From Pseudoalteromonas sp. T1lg48 (lineage in GTDB: Bacteria > Pseudomonadota > Gammaproteobacteria > Enterobacterales > Alteromonadaceae), in the NCBI RefSeq assembly GCF_002964785.1, contig NZ_PQCC01000022.1, positions 369,751 to 433,750 of the forward strand: 64,000 nucleotides of DNA, in the 5' to 3' direction. The translations under genes and the position numbers were made by a program. Below are positions 28,148 through 36,684 of this stretch, piece after piece (positions within the stretch are counted from its first letter, which is position 1; each line of letters opens with the position of its first letter). A model generated the notes under the pieces. It was not told where the DNA came from. It worked only from the letters and a program-made list of their open reading frames with translations, and made no database searches.

Positions 28148-29317
28148 CTAAGGATACAGCAAGTATTTTTGCCGCGCCGCTTTAAAGGCATCCAGGCCAG
28201 CTTGCCAGCTCTTTCTAATCTCGGCCTCGCTTTGACCAGACTCAATTGCCAAGCGCAAAGCATCGGTTCCGGCGAGCTTATCCATAAACCCGGCACTGGT
28301 AAAAAACGCCTCGTCCTGCTCGACAAAACGCTCATAAGCGCTGATCAGCCAGCCTAAATCCAGCCCCCTGACCTGGCTTTGACGCAGGTCCAAGCCCTTG
28401 GCAATTAGGCCTTCCAGTTTAGGGGAGCTGGCCGCGCCAACAATGGAGCGTGGAGAGAAGGTAAACTCGCCCAGAGCCACCTTGTCATGACCTAACACCT
28501 GAAACGGAAAGTCCGTGCCACGACCAATACTGACCGGTGTTGCCTCAAAGAAGCACAATGACGGATACAGACCTATGGCTTGATCGTTGGGCAGGTTAGG
28601 GCTGGGTTTAATGGGCAGAGAATAGCGCATATCCCGAGAGTAATTCGCCACGGGGACCACCGTCAGCTCGGGATTCATTCCTTCATCGAGCCAGTTTTCG
28701 CCGACTATCATCTGTGCCAATTCGCCTACCGTCATGCCATGCAGCACGGGGATAGGGTGCATGCCAACAAAGGAGCGAAATTGCGGCTCCAGTATCGGCC
28801 CGTCGACATAGGCGATATTGGGGTTGGGTCTATCAAGCACGATAAATTCTGCCTTGGCCGCGGCGCTGGCCTGCATCATATAGTGCATGGAGCTAATGTA
28901 AGTATAAAAGCGCACACCCACATCTTGAATATCGAAGAGCACCACATCGACCTGGCTCATCGCCTCTTCGCTGGGCTGTTTGTTTTTACCATAGATGGAG
29001 ACGATGGGCAGGCCGGTTTTTGCATCAACTCCCGAGCTGATATGAGCGCCGGCATCCTGATTGCCGCGAAAACCGTGCTCCGGAGCGAAAATAGTGGTGA
29101 CCTTAACCTGTTTTGCCAGCAAGGCATCCACCAGGTGAGTGCCGCCCACGGTAGAGGTTTGGTTGACTACCAGGCCAACGCGCTTACCTTTGAGCAAGGG
29201 CAGGTATTGTTCAAAGCGGCTGGCGCCGACTTGAAGCTCGCTCTGTTGAGCCTGCACGCCGAACGCGGTCAAACAAAGCAAAAAGAAGACAGTTAATAAA
29301 CCCAGACGCTTAAGCAT
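28148..29317 (-). CDS. namZ: Exo-beta-N-acetylmuramidase NamZ (DUF1343/YbbC family)
   Basis: NamZ releases MurNAc from the non-reducing end of peptidoglycan glycans. The 389-residue product has a signal peptide (about 1-23, VFFLLCLTAFGVQA) and the DUF1343 core: GKRVGLVVNQTSTV, TIFAPEHGFRGNQDAG, PIVSIYGKNKQPS, VVLFDIQDVGVRFYTYIS, LDRPNPNI and PILEPQFRSFVGMHPIP. Start ATG 29317 (MLKRLGLL) lies inside the murQ end (8-nt overlap), showing coupling. Upstream in-frame sequence belongs to the murQ shadow. It is the last gene of the operon from 34967, so secretion of the muramidase is tied to MurNAc use. Family assignment is strong; biochemical role is taken from known NamZ enzymes. Confidence 0.88.
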   Translation of the reverse strand: MLKRLGLLTVFFLLCLTAFGVQAQQSELQVGASRFEQYLPLLKGKRVGLVVNQTSTVGGTHLVDALLAKQVKVTTIFAPEHGFRGNQDAGAHISSGVDAKTGLPIVSIYGKNKQPSEEAMSQVDVVLFDIQDVGVRFYTYISSMHYMMQASAAAKAEFIVLDRPNPNIAYVDGPILEPQFRSFVGMHPIPVLHGMTVGELAQMIVGENWLDEGMNPELTVVPVANYSRDMRYSLPIKPSPNLPNDQAIGLYPSLCFFEATPVSIGRGTDFPFQVLGHDKVALGEFTFSPRSIVGAASSPKLEGLIAKGLDLRQSQVRGLDLGWLISAYERFVEQDEAFFTSAGFMDKLAGTDALRLAIESGQSEAEIRKSWQAGLDAFKAARQKYLLYP

Positions 29318-30254
29318 CGCCGTCGGCCTCTTGCACCGCCGAGCGTAAAAAGCCCTTGTTGTTATCCAGTAAGGCCTTGCCCTCACTCGCGGTTTTACCG
29401 GTCAGTAACATTAAAATCGCCAGTTTGGCACTTTGCTCACTCTGCGCCAGCGCCTCGACGGCCTCCTGCTCAGAGCACTCGGTGGCCTGCATCACGATAC
29501 GCACAGCACGGGCCTTGAGTTTATCGTTACTGGCATTCACATCCACCATCAGGTTGCGATAGACCTTGCCTGAGCGGATCATGCTGGCGGTGCTGAGCAT
29601 ATTCAGCACCAGTTTCTGTGCCGTGCCGGATTTTAAACGGGTCGAGCCGGTCAGCGCTTCGGGGCCAACCACGGCTGCCAATGGAATATCTGCGGCATTA
29701 AGCACCGCGGAGTTTGGCGAGCAACTAATGCCGACGGTAACACAGCCTTGCTGGCGAGCGTATTTGAGCGCCGATACCACATAGGGTGTGCGGCCACTGG
29801 CGGCAATCCCCACTACCACATCATCGGCACTAAGGTTATGTGACTTTAGGTCTTCAATGGCCATAGCGGCATTGTCTTCGGCCCCTTCCACCGCCTTTTG
29901 AATGGCACGCTCACCGCCGGCGATAATGCCGACGACTTGACCGGGTGCAACACTAAAGGTGGGCGGACATTCGGCGGCATCCAGCACCCCTAAACGGCCA
30001 CTGGTTCCGGCGCCGATATAGATTAAACGCCCGCCCTTACTGAAGGCCGCCACTATGGCATCGACCGCCTTGGCGATATCGGCAATAATCTCCCTGAGTG
30101 CAGGGGCAACCTTTTGATCTTCGTCATTAAGTTTACGCAGAATGGCCTCGGTAGGTAATAAGTCAATATCCAAGGTTTGAGGATTTTGCCCCTCAGAGAC
30201 TATGGTATTTAACTCCCTCAATAACTTTGAGTTATGGTCACTTTGTAAACTCAT
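29310..30254 (-). CDS. murQ: N-acetylmuramic acid 6-phosphate etherase
   Basis: MurQ cleaves the lactyl ether of MurNAc-6-phosphate, giving GlcNAc-6-phosphate and D-lactate. The 314-residue protein shows the SIS-domain signature LIYIGAGTSGRLGVLDAAECPPTF, then GIIAGGERAIQKAVEGAED and VVVGIAASGRTPYVVSALKYA. The catalytic Glu is in DAAECPPT and VEGAED segments. The start ATG 30254 (MSLQSDHNSKLL) follows murK by 16 nt; namZ overlaps its end. It is the key diagnostic gene for MurNAc catabolism at this locus. Confidence 0.96.
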   Translation of the reverse strand: MSLQSDHNSKLLRELNTIVSEGQNPQTLDIDLLPTEAILRKLNDEDQKVAPALREIIADIAKAVDAIVAAFSKGGRLIYIGAGTSGRLGVLDAAECPPTFSVAPGQVVGIIAGGERAIQKAVEGAEDNAAMAIEDLKSHNLSADDVVVGIAASGRTPYVVSALKYARQQGCVTVGISCSPNSAVLNAADIPLAAVVGPEALTGSTRLKSGTAQKLVLNMLSTASMIRSGKVYRNLMVDVNASNDKLKARAVRIVMQATECSEQEAVEALAQSEQSAKLAILMLLTGKTASEGKALLDNNKGFLRSAVQEADGDA

Positions 30255-30270
30255 GTACTTATTCCAATTA

Positions 30271-31128
30271 TTAATTTTTTAATGCCAGCAAATAGGCGCC
30301 ATCCAGAGCCGTGCCTCGGGCGCGCTGCATTAGGGTCTGACACCAGGGTGCCAATAATGGGGCCGTATTGTCGGCTAATCCACCCAACAATACCACCGGC
30401 AAATCATAATCTCCGCGGGTATCGCGGATCAGTTGCTCCACCGCTTCGGCATGGTGTTGCAGTATTGCCTCGGCAAGAGCACATTGCCCTTGATGGGGCC
30501 ACACCTGCTCACTCAGGCCAGCAAAGTCCTGCACCCTGGCGGCGCTTAGCCAGCCACTGAGCGCCGCGCGGTTGCGTCCGACTCTTTGGGCTACCCCCTC
30601 AAGCAAGGGACTGAGTTCCTGCTGCCTATCGATTACCTGCATCAGGGCCTGCACCAGCATGGCACCTAAGCGTGCACCACCGCCTTCATCTCCCAGGGTA
30701 AAACCCCAGCCTCCGACCAGGTGTGTGCTGCCACCGGCCAGCAAGCGAGTGCCCACGCTGCCGGTACCAAGGGCAACACAAGCAACCGGAGCGCCTAAAT
30801 TGGCGCCATAGGCGGAGGTTATAGCGTCGCTGAATACCTCGACCCGAGCCAAACCAAGTGCCTGTAAACGGCTGACTAGTTGCTGTTGATTATACGGATT
30901 CCCGGCACCGGCAACACCGGCGACGCAATTGATCCGATGCGCTAATATGCCCGCACCGTTAAGTATGGTTTCCACCTGCGCGCACAGGGCATCACAGCCC
31001 TGTTGCAGATCATGACCCAGTGACGAGCCCTGCCCCCTTTGCTCCTGCACCACACGACCACTTGCGTCGTACAGGCGCAGTGCCGTTTTTGTGCCACCAC
31101 CGTCGATGGCCAACACCCAGTTAGCCAT
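30271..31128 (-). CDS. BadF/BcrA-type sugar kinase, probable MurNAc/GlcNAc kinase (MurK-like)
   Basis: A 285-residue ASKHA-fold kinase with phosphate-1 motif LAIDGGGTKTALRLYD, the CVAGVAGAG segment, phosphate-2 VACVALGTGSVG and VGGWGFTLGDEGGGARLG, as in eukaryote-type GlcNAc kinases and MurK. Because the operon has a symporter in place of the MurP phosphotransferase, a kinase must make MurNAc-6-P for MurQ; this is the obvious candidate. A GlcNAc preference cannot be excluded. It overlaps the symporter by 8 nt and precedes murQ by 16 nt. Confidence 0.82.
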   Translation of the reverse strand: MANWVLAIDGGGTKTALRLYDASGRVVQEQRGQGSSLGHDLQQGCDALCAQVETILNGAGILAHRINCVAGVAGAGNPYNQQQLVSRLQALGLARVEVFSDAITSAYGANLGAPVACVALGTGSVGTRLLAGGSTHLVGGWGFTLGDEGGGARLGAMLVQALMQVIDRQQELSPLLEGVAQRVGRNRAALSGWLSAARVQDFAGLSEQVWPHQGQCALAEAILQHHAEAVEQLIRDTRGDYDLPVVLLGGLADNTAPLLAPWCQTLMQRARGTALDGAYLLALKN

Positions 31129-32794
31129 GACGCACCTCGTGATTGATGGGGTTATTGGTTGATTGATTAGTCGCCGCGCTCAATGCCTGACCTGCCGCTT
31201 CAGGCTTGCGACCCAGGGCACAGACCAGGGTGGCTAACGCGGTGCCGACACACAGCTGCCAGGTAAAACCTAGGTTAAACTGCCACGGGCTCGGCAACAG
31301 CATTGCTTGCACATAGGGTTGCATTAACAGGGTGGCCACAAAGCCGACAATAAGGGCTGCGAGCACCGACGCTTCGCTGCCGCGGCCCAGGAATAAACTG
31401 GTGAAGTACACCCCCAGCAGGCCAGAGTAGGAGAACACCATGACGCTCAGGGCAAACTTCAACAGCGGCATCTGCGAATATTGCTGCCAGAAGTAACATA
31501 GAATGGCCATGGAGCCCAGTGCCAACGACACACCCAACATGGCAAAGCGCCCCACCAGCACATAATGATGGTCTTCTTTTCGTGCGTCACCCTGCTGGCG
31601 CTGACGCTTTTCATGCCAGGGCCGGTAGATATCCTGCACCACCACGGAGGCCATGGAGCTAAGCCCTGAGTTCAAGGTGGAAATAGCGGCGGCAATAATG
31701 CCTATGGTCACCAGGCCCTTTACTCCTGCGGGAGTTTCGTTGAGAACATAGTGCATAAAGACGGTGATTTTTTCGCCCTGGAATTGCCCGACATTGGCCC
31801 CGGCAACGGCCCCTCCGGCAACCCATTCGGTGGCTCCCAGCATGATGTCGGGGCGCTGATAAAACACAAATAAAAGCAGGCCAATGACAATAAACAAGAA
31901 CATCACGGGGATCACCATGGCGATGGAAAGCATAATGGCACGACTGCCGGAGCGCGCGTCTTTACAGGTCAGCACCCGCTGCGTCATGTCCTGATCCAGA
32001 CCGAAGGCGGCAATGTTTAACAGCACAAAGCCGGTCAGTACCGACGCCATGTTAAACACCCCGGCGGCGGAAAAATCCAGGTCAAATTTAAACAGGGCCA
32101 ACTTGGAGCCCTGCTCCGGCCCTGGATTTTGCAGCGCCTCGATAATGGTTGAAAAATCGGCGGGAATAGCCAGCCATAAACTGACAATCACACACACAGC
32201 GGCACTGGTGTACACCAAGCACTGGATCACATCGGAATAGATGACGGTACGAATGCCACCAAAAATACTGTAGGCAAGGCCAATAACCACCAACACCAGG
32301 GTGGCCATAATCACGCTGCTGGGGGCGATATTGCCATAGAGGATCATGGCCACGGCAATGGCGGCCATATACAGGCGCGCGCCGCTGGCAAACACCCGCC
32401 CGAACAAATACATCAGGCCGGCACGGCGTTTGGCCTTGGGGCCCACCTGCTGCTCCAGCAACTCGTAAACGGTATAGACACGATATTGATAAAAGCGCGG
32501 AATAAGCACCTGCGCCACCACCAGGGCCGCAATAAAGGCGCCTATGTTGGTGGCTAAATAGGACAAATCTCCCTGATAGCCTTGATCCGGGCCACCGATA
32601 AAGGTGGCCGCCGATTGCGAGGTGGCCAGCACAGACACAGCCACCATCCAGGTCGGCATGGCATTGCCACCGAGAAAATACTCCGCCGAGGTGTTAGCCT
32701 TTTTGCGGTTAAACCACCAGGCTGTGAGTGCGATGAGCAGGGCATAGGCGCCGAATACCAGCCAGTCAAGCGCTTCATAATGTGCGTTTATCAT
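31121..32794 (-). CDS. Sodium:solute symporter, probable MurNAc/amino-sugar importer
   Basis: This 557-residue SSS-family protein has about 13-14 hydrophobic segments and family features: YFLGGNAMPTWMVAVSVLATSQSAATFIGGPD near the start, FGGIRTVIYSDVIQ in the middle and AAISTLNSGLSSMASVVVQDIYRP. It overlaps the L,D-transpeptidase-like gene by 1 nt and murK by 8 nt. In the context of murK-murQ-namZ it probably imports MurNAc, or GlcNAc-MurNAc products, using sodium. The substrate is inferred only from context. Confidence 0.82.
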   Translation of the reverse strand: MINAHYEALDWLVFGAYALLIALTAWWFNRKKANTSAEYFLGGNAMPTWMVAVSVLATSQSAATFIGGPDQGYQGDLSYLATNIGAFIAALVVAQVLIPRFYQYRVYTVYELLEQQVGPKAKRRAGLMYLFGRVFASGARLYMAAIAVAMILYGNIAPSSVIMATLVLVVIGLAYSIFGGIRTVIYSDVIQCLVYTSAAVCVIVSLWLAIPADFSTIIEALQNPGPEQGSKLALFKFDLDFSAAGVFNMASVLTGFVLLNIAAFGLDQDMTQRVLTCKDARSGSRAIMLSIAMVIPVMFLFIVIGLLLFVFYQRPDIMLGATEWVAGGAVAGANVGQFQGEKITVFMHYVLNETPAGVKGLVTIGIIAAAISTLNSGLSSMASVVVQDIYRPWHEKRQRQQGDARKEDHHYVLVGRFAMLGVSLALGSMAILCYFWQQYSQMPLLKFALSVMVFSYSGLLGVYFTSLFLGRGSEASVLAALIVGFVATLLMQPYVQAMLLPSPWQFNLGFTWQLCVGTALATLVCALGRKPEAAGQALSAATNQSTNNPINHEVRHG

Positions 32795-33555
32795 TAGCCC
32801 GCCTTGTTCTTATCTAAGGGCGGCAGATGCCAGGGCGCTTGCTTTAGCGCATATTCCATGCGCGGCAAAATCACCATCAGGGGTTGTTTGTCTTTATCCA
32901 GCCAACGCAACAGGGCATCCATATCCGCCTCTGCCATGGCGGTGCACCCCGCCGTGGGCTTATCCGCGGCGCGCCACAAGTGCAGAAAAATACAGCTGCC
33001 GGCACCGCTTATATTCTCCGGGTTATGGGCAACCAGTATGCCCTTTTTATATAAGTCGTCCTGGCTGTGAATATCGCGGCGCATGGCCTCGGATGAGCCT
33101 TCTACCGCCGTTTCACCCACCACCTTGGTGTTGACCAACTGATTGTAATAGGGTGAGCCGTTAACATCGATGCAGTAATCCCCCGCATCCATAGGGTGAT
33201 AATCCAGGCCGGTGACGAGCGTCTGCAAATAACCAAAGGCATTCCCTAAGCGAAATACCCCGGCGGGCGCCTTGCCATCTCCCTCAACCTTCTGCAGGCC
33301 TTGCTGGTGCTCGTGTAAACCAATCCCCCAAGCTAATCCAGTGCGGCCAATCACCACGGCGCTGGGTTCACTCATTGCTTGCCATTGATTGTCTTCATCG
33401 CGCTCGAATAAGGTCATTTCACCTTGAATATCTGTCCAGGAGTCGGTTACCACCACAACCAGTTGCCGGTTTTCTTTTTCTATCGGCCTAGCTTGCACGC
33501 TAGCGCACAGTAGGCTTGCCCCTAGCAGCAACATAAAGTTTTTAAACGGCTTCAT
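32794..33555 (-). CDS. Secreted L,D-transpeptidase-fold (YkuD-like) protein
   Basis: A 253-residue protein with signal peptide (about 1-22) and a C-terminal YkuD-type catalytic site: CIFLHLWRAADKPTAGCTAM carries the His and the nucleophile Cys in the TAGC context. Proteins of this COG3786-like type may crosslink or trim peptidoglycan peptides. Here it overlaps the upstream NlpC/P60 peptidase (ATGA) and the symporter, so a muropeptide-processing role (for example L,D-carboxypeptidase) fits, but activity is not known. Confidence 0.82.
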   Translation of the reverse strand: MKPFKNFMLLLGASLLCASVQARPIEKENRQLVVVVTDSWTDIQGEMTLFERDEDNQWQAMSEPSAVVIGRTGLAWGIGLHEHQQGLQKVEGDGKAPAGVFRLGNAFGYLQTLVTGLDYHPMDAGDYCIDVNGSPYYNQLVNTKVVGETAVEGSSEAMRRDIHSQDDLYKKGILVAHNPENISGAGSCIFLHLWRAADKPTAGCTAMAEADMDALLRWLDKDKQPLMVILPRMEYALKQAPWHLPPLDKNKAG

Positions 33556-34967
33556 TGTGCACCGCCCGGGGCGATACGTTTAATAGCATAGGTTTTATCT
33601 AAGTAGGAGGTATCGGCGTTTAAATACAGCGGCAACAAGGGCGTCACGGACACGCCGTTAAGCTCACCATCGTAAAAAGCGCCATCCTCCTTTAAGTAAC
33701 CAAGCCCTTTTACATCATGGATCACATAGGGCTGGCCTTGATAATCACCGATATACATCATCACATGGCCAGGAATATAAATAAGGTCGCCCACCTGCAT
33801 CTGTGCCAGCACCTGCTGCTTTTGCTCCAGCGTGGCATCGGCCTCGAAGCGCCAGTTATAACCATAGTCTCCCTTGCCCTGCCATGAAGAATTACGCGGC
33901 ATCATCACGCCAAAGGTTTTATAAATCTCGCCGACAAAGCCGGTGCAATCCCGGGCATTGTAATCGTGCCCCCAGCCATAACGCTCGCCTAAAAACTTAA
34001 ACCCCTGAGCGATAAGGTTATGCCGGGTAAGCGGCAAATAGCCAACGCTAACATCGCTGGAGCGCGGTAACAGCGCCTTCTCAAAGGCCAGGGAGCCGTC
34101 CCCATTGCGCACCGGCAGCTTGACGATATAGCTGGCAAAACTGTTCTGGCCGTGAGTCAGGTGCTCAATGTTCTCTTGTGGCATCAGCGTCAAACGCACG
34201 CCCATATCCAATTGCACCTCTGAAACCCGTGGTTTATTGGGCACGAAGCTAGTGTCCACCTTATCGCCGCTGACAATGATGAAGTCCTTGGCCTGCATAT
34301 AATCGACAATGGTATCTTTATCCCCCAAGGCGATGGCCGACTTTTTCACCCAGGCGGTGTAGTTGTAGGCGGCCACCAGATACCAGAGCCCATCCGCGCT
34401 TTCATGCAGCACCGCCACCGCCTCACCGGGGAAGGCGCCACTTTCCTGGAAACGATCCAAATCCGCATCCATTTCCGCGTTTAACACCCGGTCATCGGTG
34501 GGAAAGGTGCGTAGCGACGTGCGCTCAACCACCATGCCAAAGCGCACTTTATTCTTGTCCTGCACATGGGCTTTATTGGTGTTGGTGTGATAGCGCGCAA
34601 AGTCCTCGTCTGTGAGTTGGCGGCCATCTGTATAGAAACGCGGACTGGAAGGAGTCGAACTGGCTTTTTGCAGATGTTGGATCAGCTGGTCACGGGTGAG
34701 CTCATCCGCATAGATCAGAGGGTCTGTGACATAGGGATTATTGGCAATCAGTTTGCGGTTAAAGGCCTGGATTTGCCGCTCACTCATCAGCGGCGCATTA
34801 TCCGCCTGCTGTTTTAACCAAAAAGCCGGAGAGAGCATGGCCGGCTGAACCAAAGGCACATCGCTGACAAAGGGCGCCGTTTGCTGAGCGTATGCCAGAC
34901 CGTGACTGCACAGCAGCAAGGCCGCCGAAATGGCTGCACTGAGAATAGATTGGGCTTTGTTGTTCAT
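33552..34967 (-). CDS. SH3b-NlpC/P60 peptidase (YkfC-like, secreted)
   Basis: This 471-residue exported protein (signal peptide about 1-27, ending GLAYA) has an N-terminal stabilising region, two SH3b-like segments (around 140-330) and a C-terminal NlpC/P60 domain. The catalytic Cys is in YGWGHDYNARDCTGFVGEIY and the His in IPGHVMMYIGDY. Relatives cut the gamma-D-Glu-diaminopimelate bond of muropeptides. It is the first gene of the operon that runs to namZ, and a dyad overlaps its likely promoter. The ATG 34967 follows AGGGGAGAGACA upstream. Confidence 0.88.
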   Translation of the reverse strand: MNNKAQSILSAAISAALLLCSHGLAYAQQTAPFVSDVPLVQPAMLSPAFWLKQQADNAPLMSERQIQAFNRKLIANNPYVTDPLIYADELTRDQLIQHLQKASSTPSSPRFYTDGRQLTDEDFARYHTNTNKAHVQDKNKVRFGMVVERTSLRTFPTDDRVLNAEMDADLDRFQESGAFPGEAVAVLHESADGLWYLVAAYNYTAWVKKSAIALGDKDTIVDYMQAKDFIIVSGDKVDTSFVPNKPRVSEVQLDMGVRLTLMPQENIEHLTHGQNSFASYIVKLPVRNGDGSLAFEKALLPRSSDVSVGYLPLTRHNLIAQGFKFLGERYGWGHDYNARDCTGFVGEIYKTFGVMMPRNSSWQGKGDYGYNWRFEADATLEQKQQVLAQMQVGDLIYIPGHVMMYIGDYQGQPYVIHDVKGLGYLKEDGAFYDGELNGVSVTPLLPLYLNADTSYLDKTYAIKRIAPGGAQ

Positions 34968-35239
34968 TATTGTCTCTCCCCTTCGCCTTCGACGCTAAGT
35001 CTTTGGCGTTAAGTCGCAGGTCTTTGTCACCAGGTTTTAATACATGAGATTACTGTATAGTCGCAGGGGAAACAAATATTTCAAGGTGAATATTTGTTGG
35101 GAATATTTTATTAAAATCAACAACAGGCGAATGCCTTGAGGCATTTTTAGGTCAGTGCCTTACGGCAACACTGGTTATAAAAGAGAGATCTTGTCGGGCC
35201 GCCGACTACGACTTAGAGGAAATAGGAAGAATAGTGCTA
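34968..35239. other. Upstream control region of the MurNAc operon
   Basis: No gene is seen here. Besides the palindrome at 35071-35098, a minus-strand promoter is plausible (TTGAAA, complement of 35079-35084, and CTATAC, complement of 35055-35060). The -35/-10 spacing is long, so this is only tentative. Confidence 0.4.
35071..35098. promoter_or_regulatory. Perfect 10-bp dyad, candidate operator of the MurNAc operon
   Basis: AACAAATATT (35071-35080) and AATATTTGTT (35089-35098) are perfectly complementary around an 8-bp spacer and overlap the likely promoter of the NlpC/P60-led operon, about 105 bp before its start. It differs from the 27119 dyad but has the same 8-bp spacer. Confidence 0.5.
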
Positions 35240-35358
35240 ATAATTCATCCATGAAGCAGGGTTCCTGTCGGCGTCCCCGTTCCTCACAGAGCTCGTCACC
35301 TTCAAGCGGCGAGAGTGAAACTATTCACTCTCTTGTTTCCGCTTTCAGCCATGCCTCC
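35240..35358 (-). repeat. Structured intergenic repeat, copy C
   Basis: About 118 bp, nearly identical on the minus strand to copy B (36567-36684). It contains nested hairpins AAGCGG/CCGCTT and GAGAGTGAA/TTCACTCTC followed by a GACGAGCTCTGTGAGGAA block. Further similarity reaches a CGACAAGATCTC match near 35180. Confidence 0.88.
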
Positions 35359-35479
35359 ACCTCCTCGCGCTGCGAAGCGGTGCTTCGGTCACTCGTCGCC
35401 CCTAAGAACCCCAAGGCGCCCCAACATTGCATTATTTCCTCAACGCGCTTTGAGAAATGAACGTAACCAACATGCACAG

Positions 35480-35567
35480 GGCGGCCCCTCTCCTCGCAGA
35501 GCTCGTCGCCTTCAAGCGGCGGGAGTGAAATTGTTCACTCCCTAGTTTCCGCTTTTAGCCATGCCAT
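35480..35567 (-). repeat. Structured intergenic repeat, copy D (diverged)
   Basis: A shorter, diverged copy in the same orientation as copy C. The outer stem AAGCGG/CCGCTT is kept, while the inner stem has GGGAGTGAA/TTCACTCCC: an A-T pair is replaced by G-C compared with copies B and C. Confidence 0.82.
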
Positions 35568-35712
35568 GGGCATGTTTTCGCCCGCCATCCCAGCGGGCGA
35601 TTACTCTTCTCGCACCCCGTTTCGGATGCAATGTAAGGGGATAAGGCTGATACACCAGCGCTCTGCAGAAAAGTTATCGCAATCTGTTATGTCATTTAGT
35701 ACAAAAAGCGGA

Positions 35713-35816
35713 CTTTAACGCCCGCATAAGGGGCTGATTATTGTTGGCTAAAATGTGAAACGAAGTGGAACCGAGCCAACAATTAGCAGTCCCATTACTT
35801 GATGCTCTTGTTAGGC
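35713..35816 (-). repeat. Integron attC recombination site
   Basis: On the minus strand the site runs from core GCCTAAC (complement of 35810-35816) to GTTAAAG (complement of 35713-35719), 104 bp. Inside is a long imperfect stem: ATTGTTGGCT pairs with AGCCAACAAT and the arms continue with GGGACTGCTA/CAGCCCC-type pairing, as in folded attC bottom strands. It starts 1 nt after the stop codon of the cassette gene. Confidence 0.88.
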
Positions 35817-36249
35817 ATTACTTTAAACCGAACAAATTTATTTCTATTGATGAAGCTGAGTCAACATCTGAAAAATCTCGACACACAATTACTTTTGTAA
35901 AGTTTTTTTCTGCTTCGACACTATGGTTATCAACATCAGAACTACATTGTTGTTGGAATATACCTTTTTCGTTACGAATGACAGCATCAACTCTATACCT
36001 TTCAAATTCGGGGCTACCAGTAACTTTATACTCACCAGCGATAATAAAGTTAGAACCTTCAACTCGACTAACTTTACTTATGACTTTGAAACTTTCGATT
36101 TTTGTAGGAGTATAATCCTGCATTTTCTCATATTCATTGGGATTTAAATATTGAGCAATTAGGATGATGATAGTTATTGATAAGCCAAATCCCAATCCCC
36201 ATAAGAATCCATTTTTCAAATTTTCCACACGCTCTCCTTGTATGCCTAA
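35719..36249 (-). mobile_element. Single integron gene cassette, no integrase nearby
   Basis: The cassette runs from TTAGGC (complement of 36244-36249, after a G at 36250) through one gene to the attC ending in G at 35719. Its first six bases TTAGGC complete the attC core when the cassette is circular: GCCTAAC and GTTAGGC are then exact complements. The right junction reads G^TTAAAG, which should be target sequence. No intI or attI is visible in the window, so the target looks like a secondary site. Confidence 0.82.
35818..36228 (-). CDS. Cassette-borne hypothetical membrane-anchored protein
   Basis: This 136-residue protein is not recognised. It has a single N-terminal transmembrane segment (about 8-26, FLWGLGFGLSITIIILIAQY) followed by a soluble mainly beta domain of about 105 residues with two Cys (QQQCSS and VIVCRDF), possibly exported and disulfide-linked. 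The start is GTG 36228 with AAGGAGAGC 5 nt before it; the stop is 1 nt from the attC site. This is the usual compact layout of an integron cassette, where such unknown proteins are common. The base composition is more AT-rich than that of the neighbouring housekeeping genes, in line with acquisition. Confidence 0.78.
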   Translation of the reverse strand: MENLKNGFLWGLGFGLSITIIILIAQYLNPNEYEKMQDYTPTKIESFKVISKVSRVEGSNFIIAGEYKVTGSPEFERYRVDAVIRNEKGIFQQQCSSDVDNHSVEAEKNFTKVIVCRDFSDVDSASSIEINLFGLK

Positions 36250-36250
36250 C

Positions 36251-36566
36251 AGTATATTAGTGCGAATTCCCGGTTAAGGAAGTTATCCACGACCTCACCT
36301 TTTCCCACTAATAAAATTTTTATTTAATAATAGCAAAAAGTTATCAGGTGTTATTCCCACAAGCAATCAAGAAAGAAGCCAAAGAAACATGCCTTCACTT
36401 ATTCGAGCCTCGCTTGGCTCGCTATACACGTTTAGTACCAGCAGCCTATCGTACACATCCAAACTCACAGGTATCACACTTCCCGTTTAGATTCGCGCTT
36501 TCGATCTCAGTTTTTGTTGCTGAGTGTGCTTGTGACAACGAGATAGGGACATCGAGTTAGGTTTAC
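36251..36566. other. Non-coding stretch between cassette and repeat copy B
   Basis: I see no gene in this AT-rich 316-bp stretch. Open frames across it have no ribosome site and no protein-like composition. Confidence 0.5.
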
Positions 36567-36684
36567 CGAGGCAGGCTGAAAGCGGAAACAAGAGAGTGAA
36601 TAGTTTCACTCTCGCCGCTTGAAGGTGACGAGCTCTGTGAGGAACGGGGACGCCGACAGGAACCCAGCTTCATGGACGAATTAT
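36567..36684 (+). repeat. Structured intergenic repeat, copy B
   Basis: Inverted relative to copy C. Outer stem AAGCGG (36580-36585)/CCGCTT (36615-36620) and inner stem GAGAGTGAA (36592-36600)/TTCACTCTC (36605-36613). It lies just downstream of the tRNA cluster terminator. Confidence 0.88.

Noticed and set aside
28580..29296. 238-codon open frame on the plus strand across namZ
   Set aside because: Lies wholly antisense to NamZ, which has signal peptide and DUF1343 motifs; the antisense protein has His/Gly-rich composition typical of shadows.
35155..35545. Open frames across the repeat region
   Set aside because: They run through the structured repeats (Ser/Arg-rich reading), differ between copies and have no ribosome site.
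35719..36249. Insertion sequence or transposon instead of integron cassette
   Set aside because: No transposase and no terminal inverted repeats at these borders; the attC-like fold and GTTRRRY-type cores explain the ends better.
36348..36560. 70-codon open frame between cassette and repeat B
   Set aside because: No ribosome site, no protein-like features; likely non-coding.
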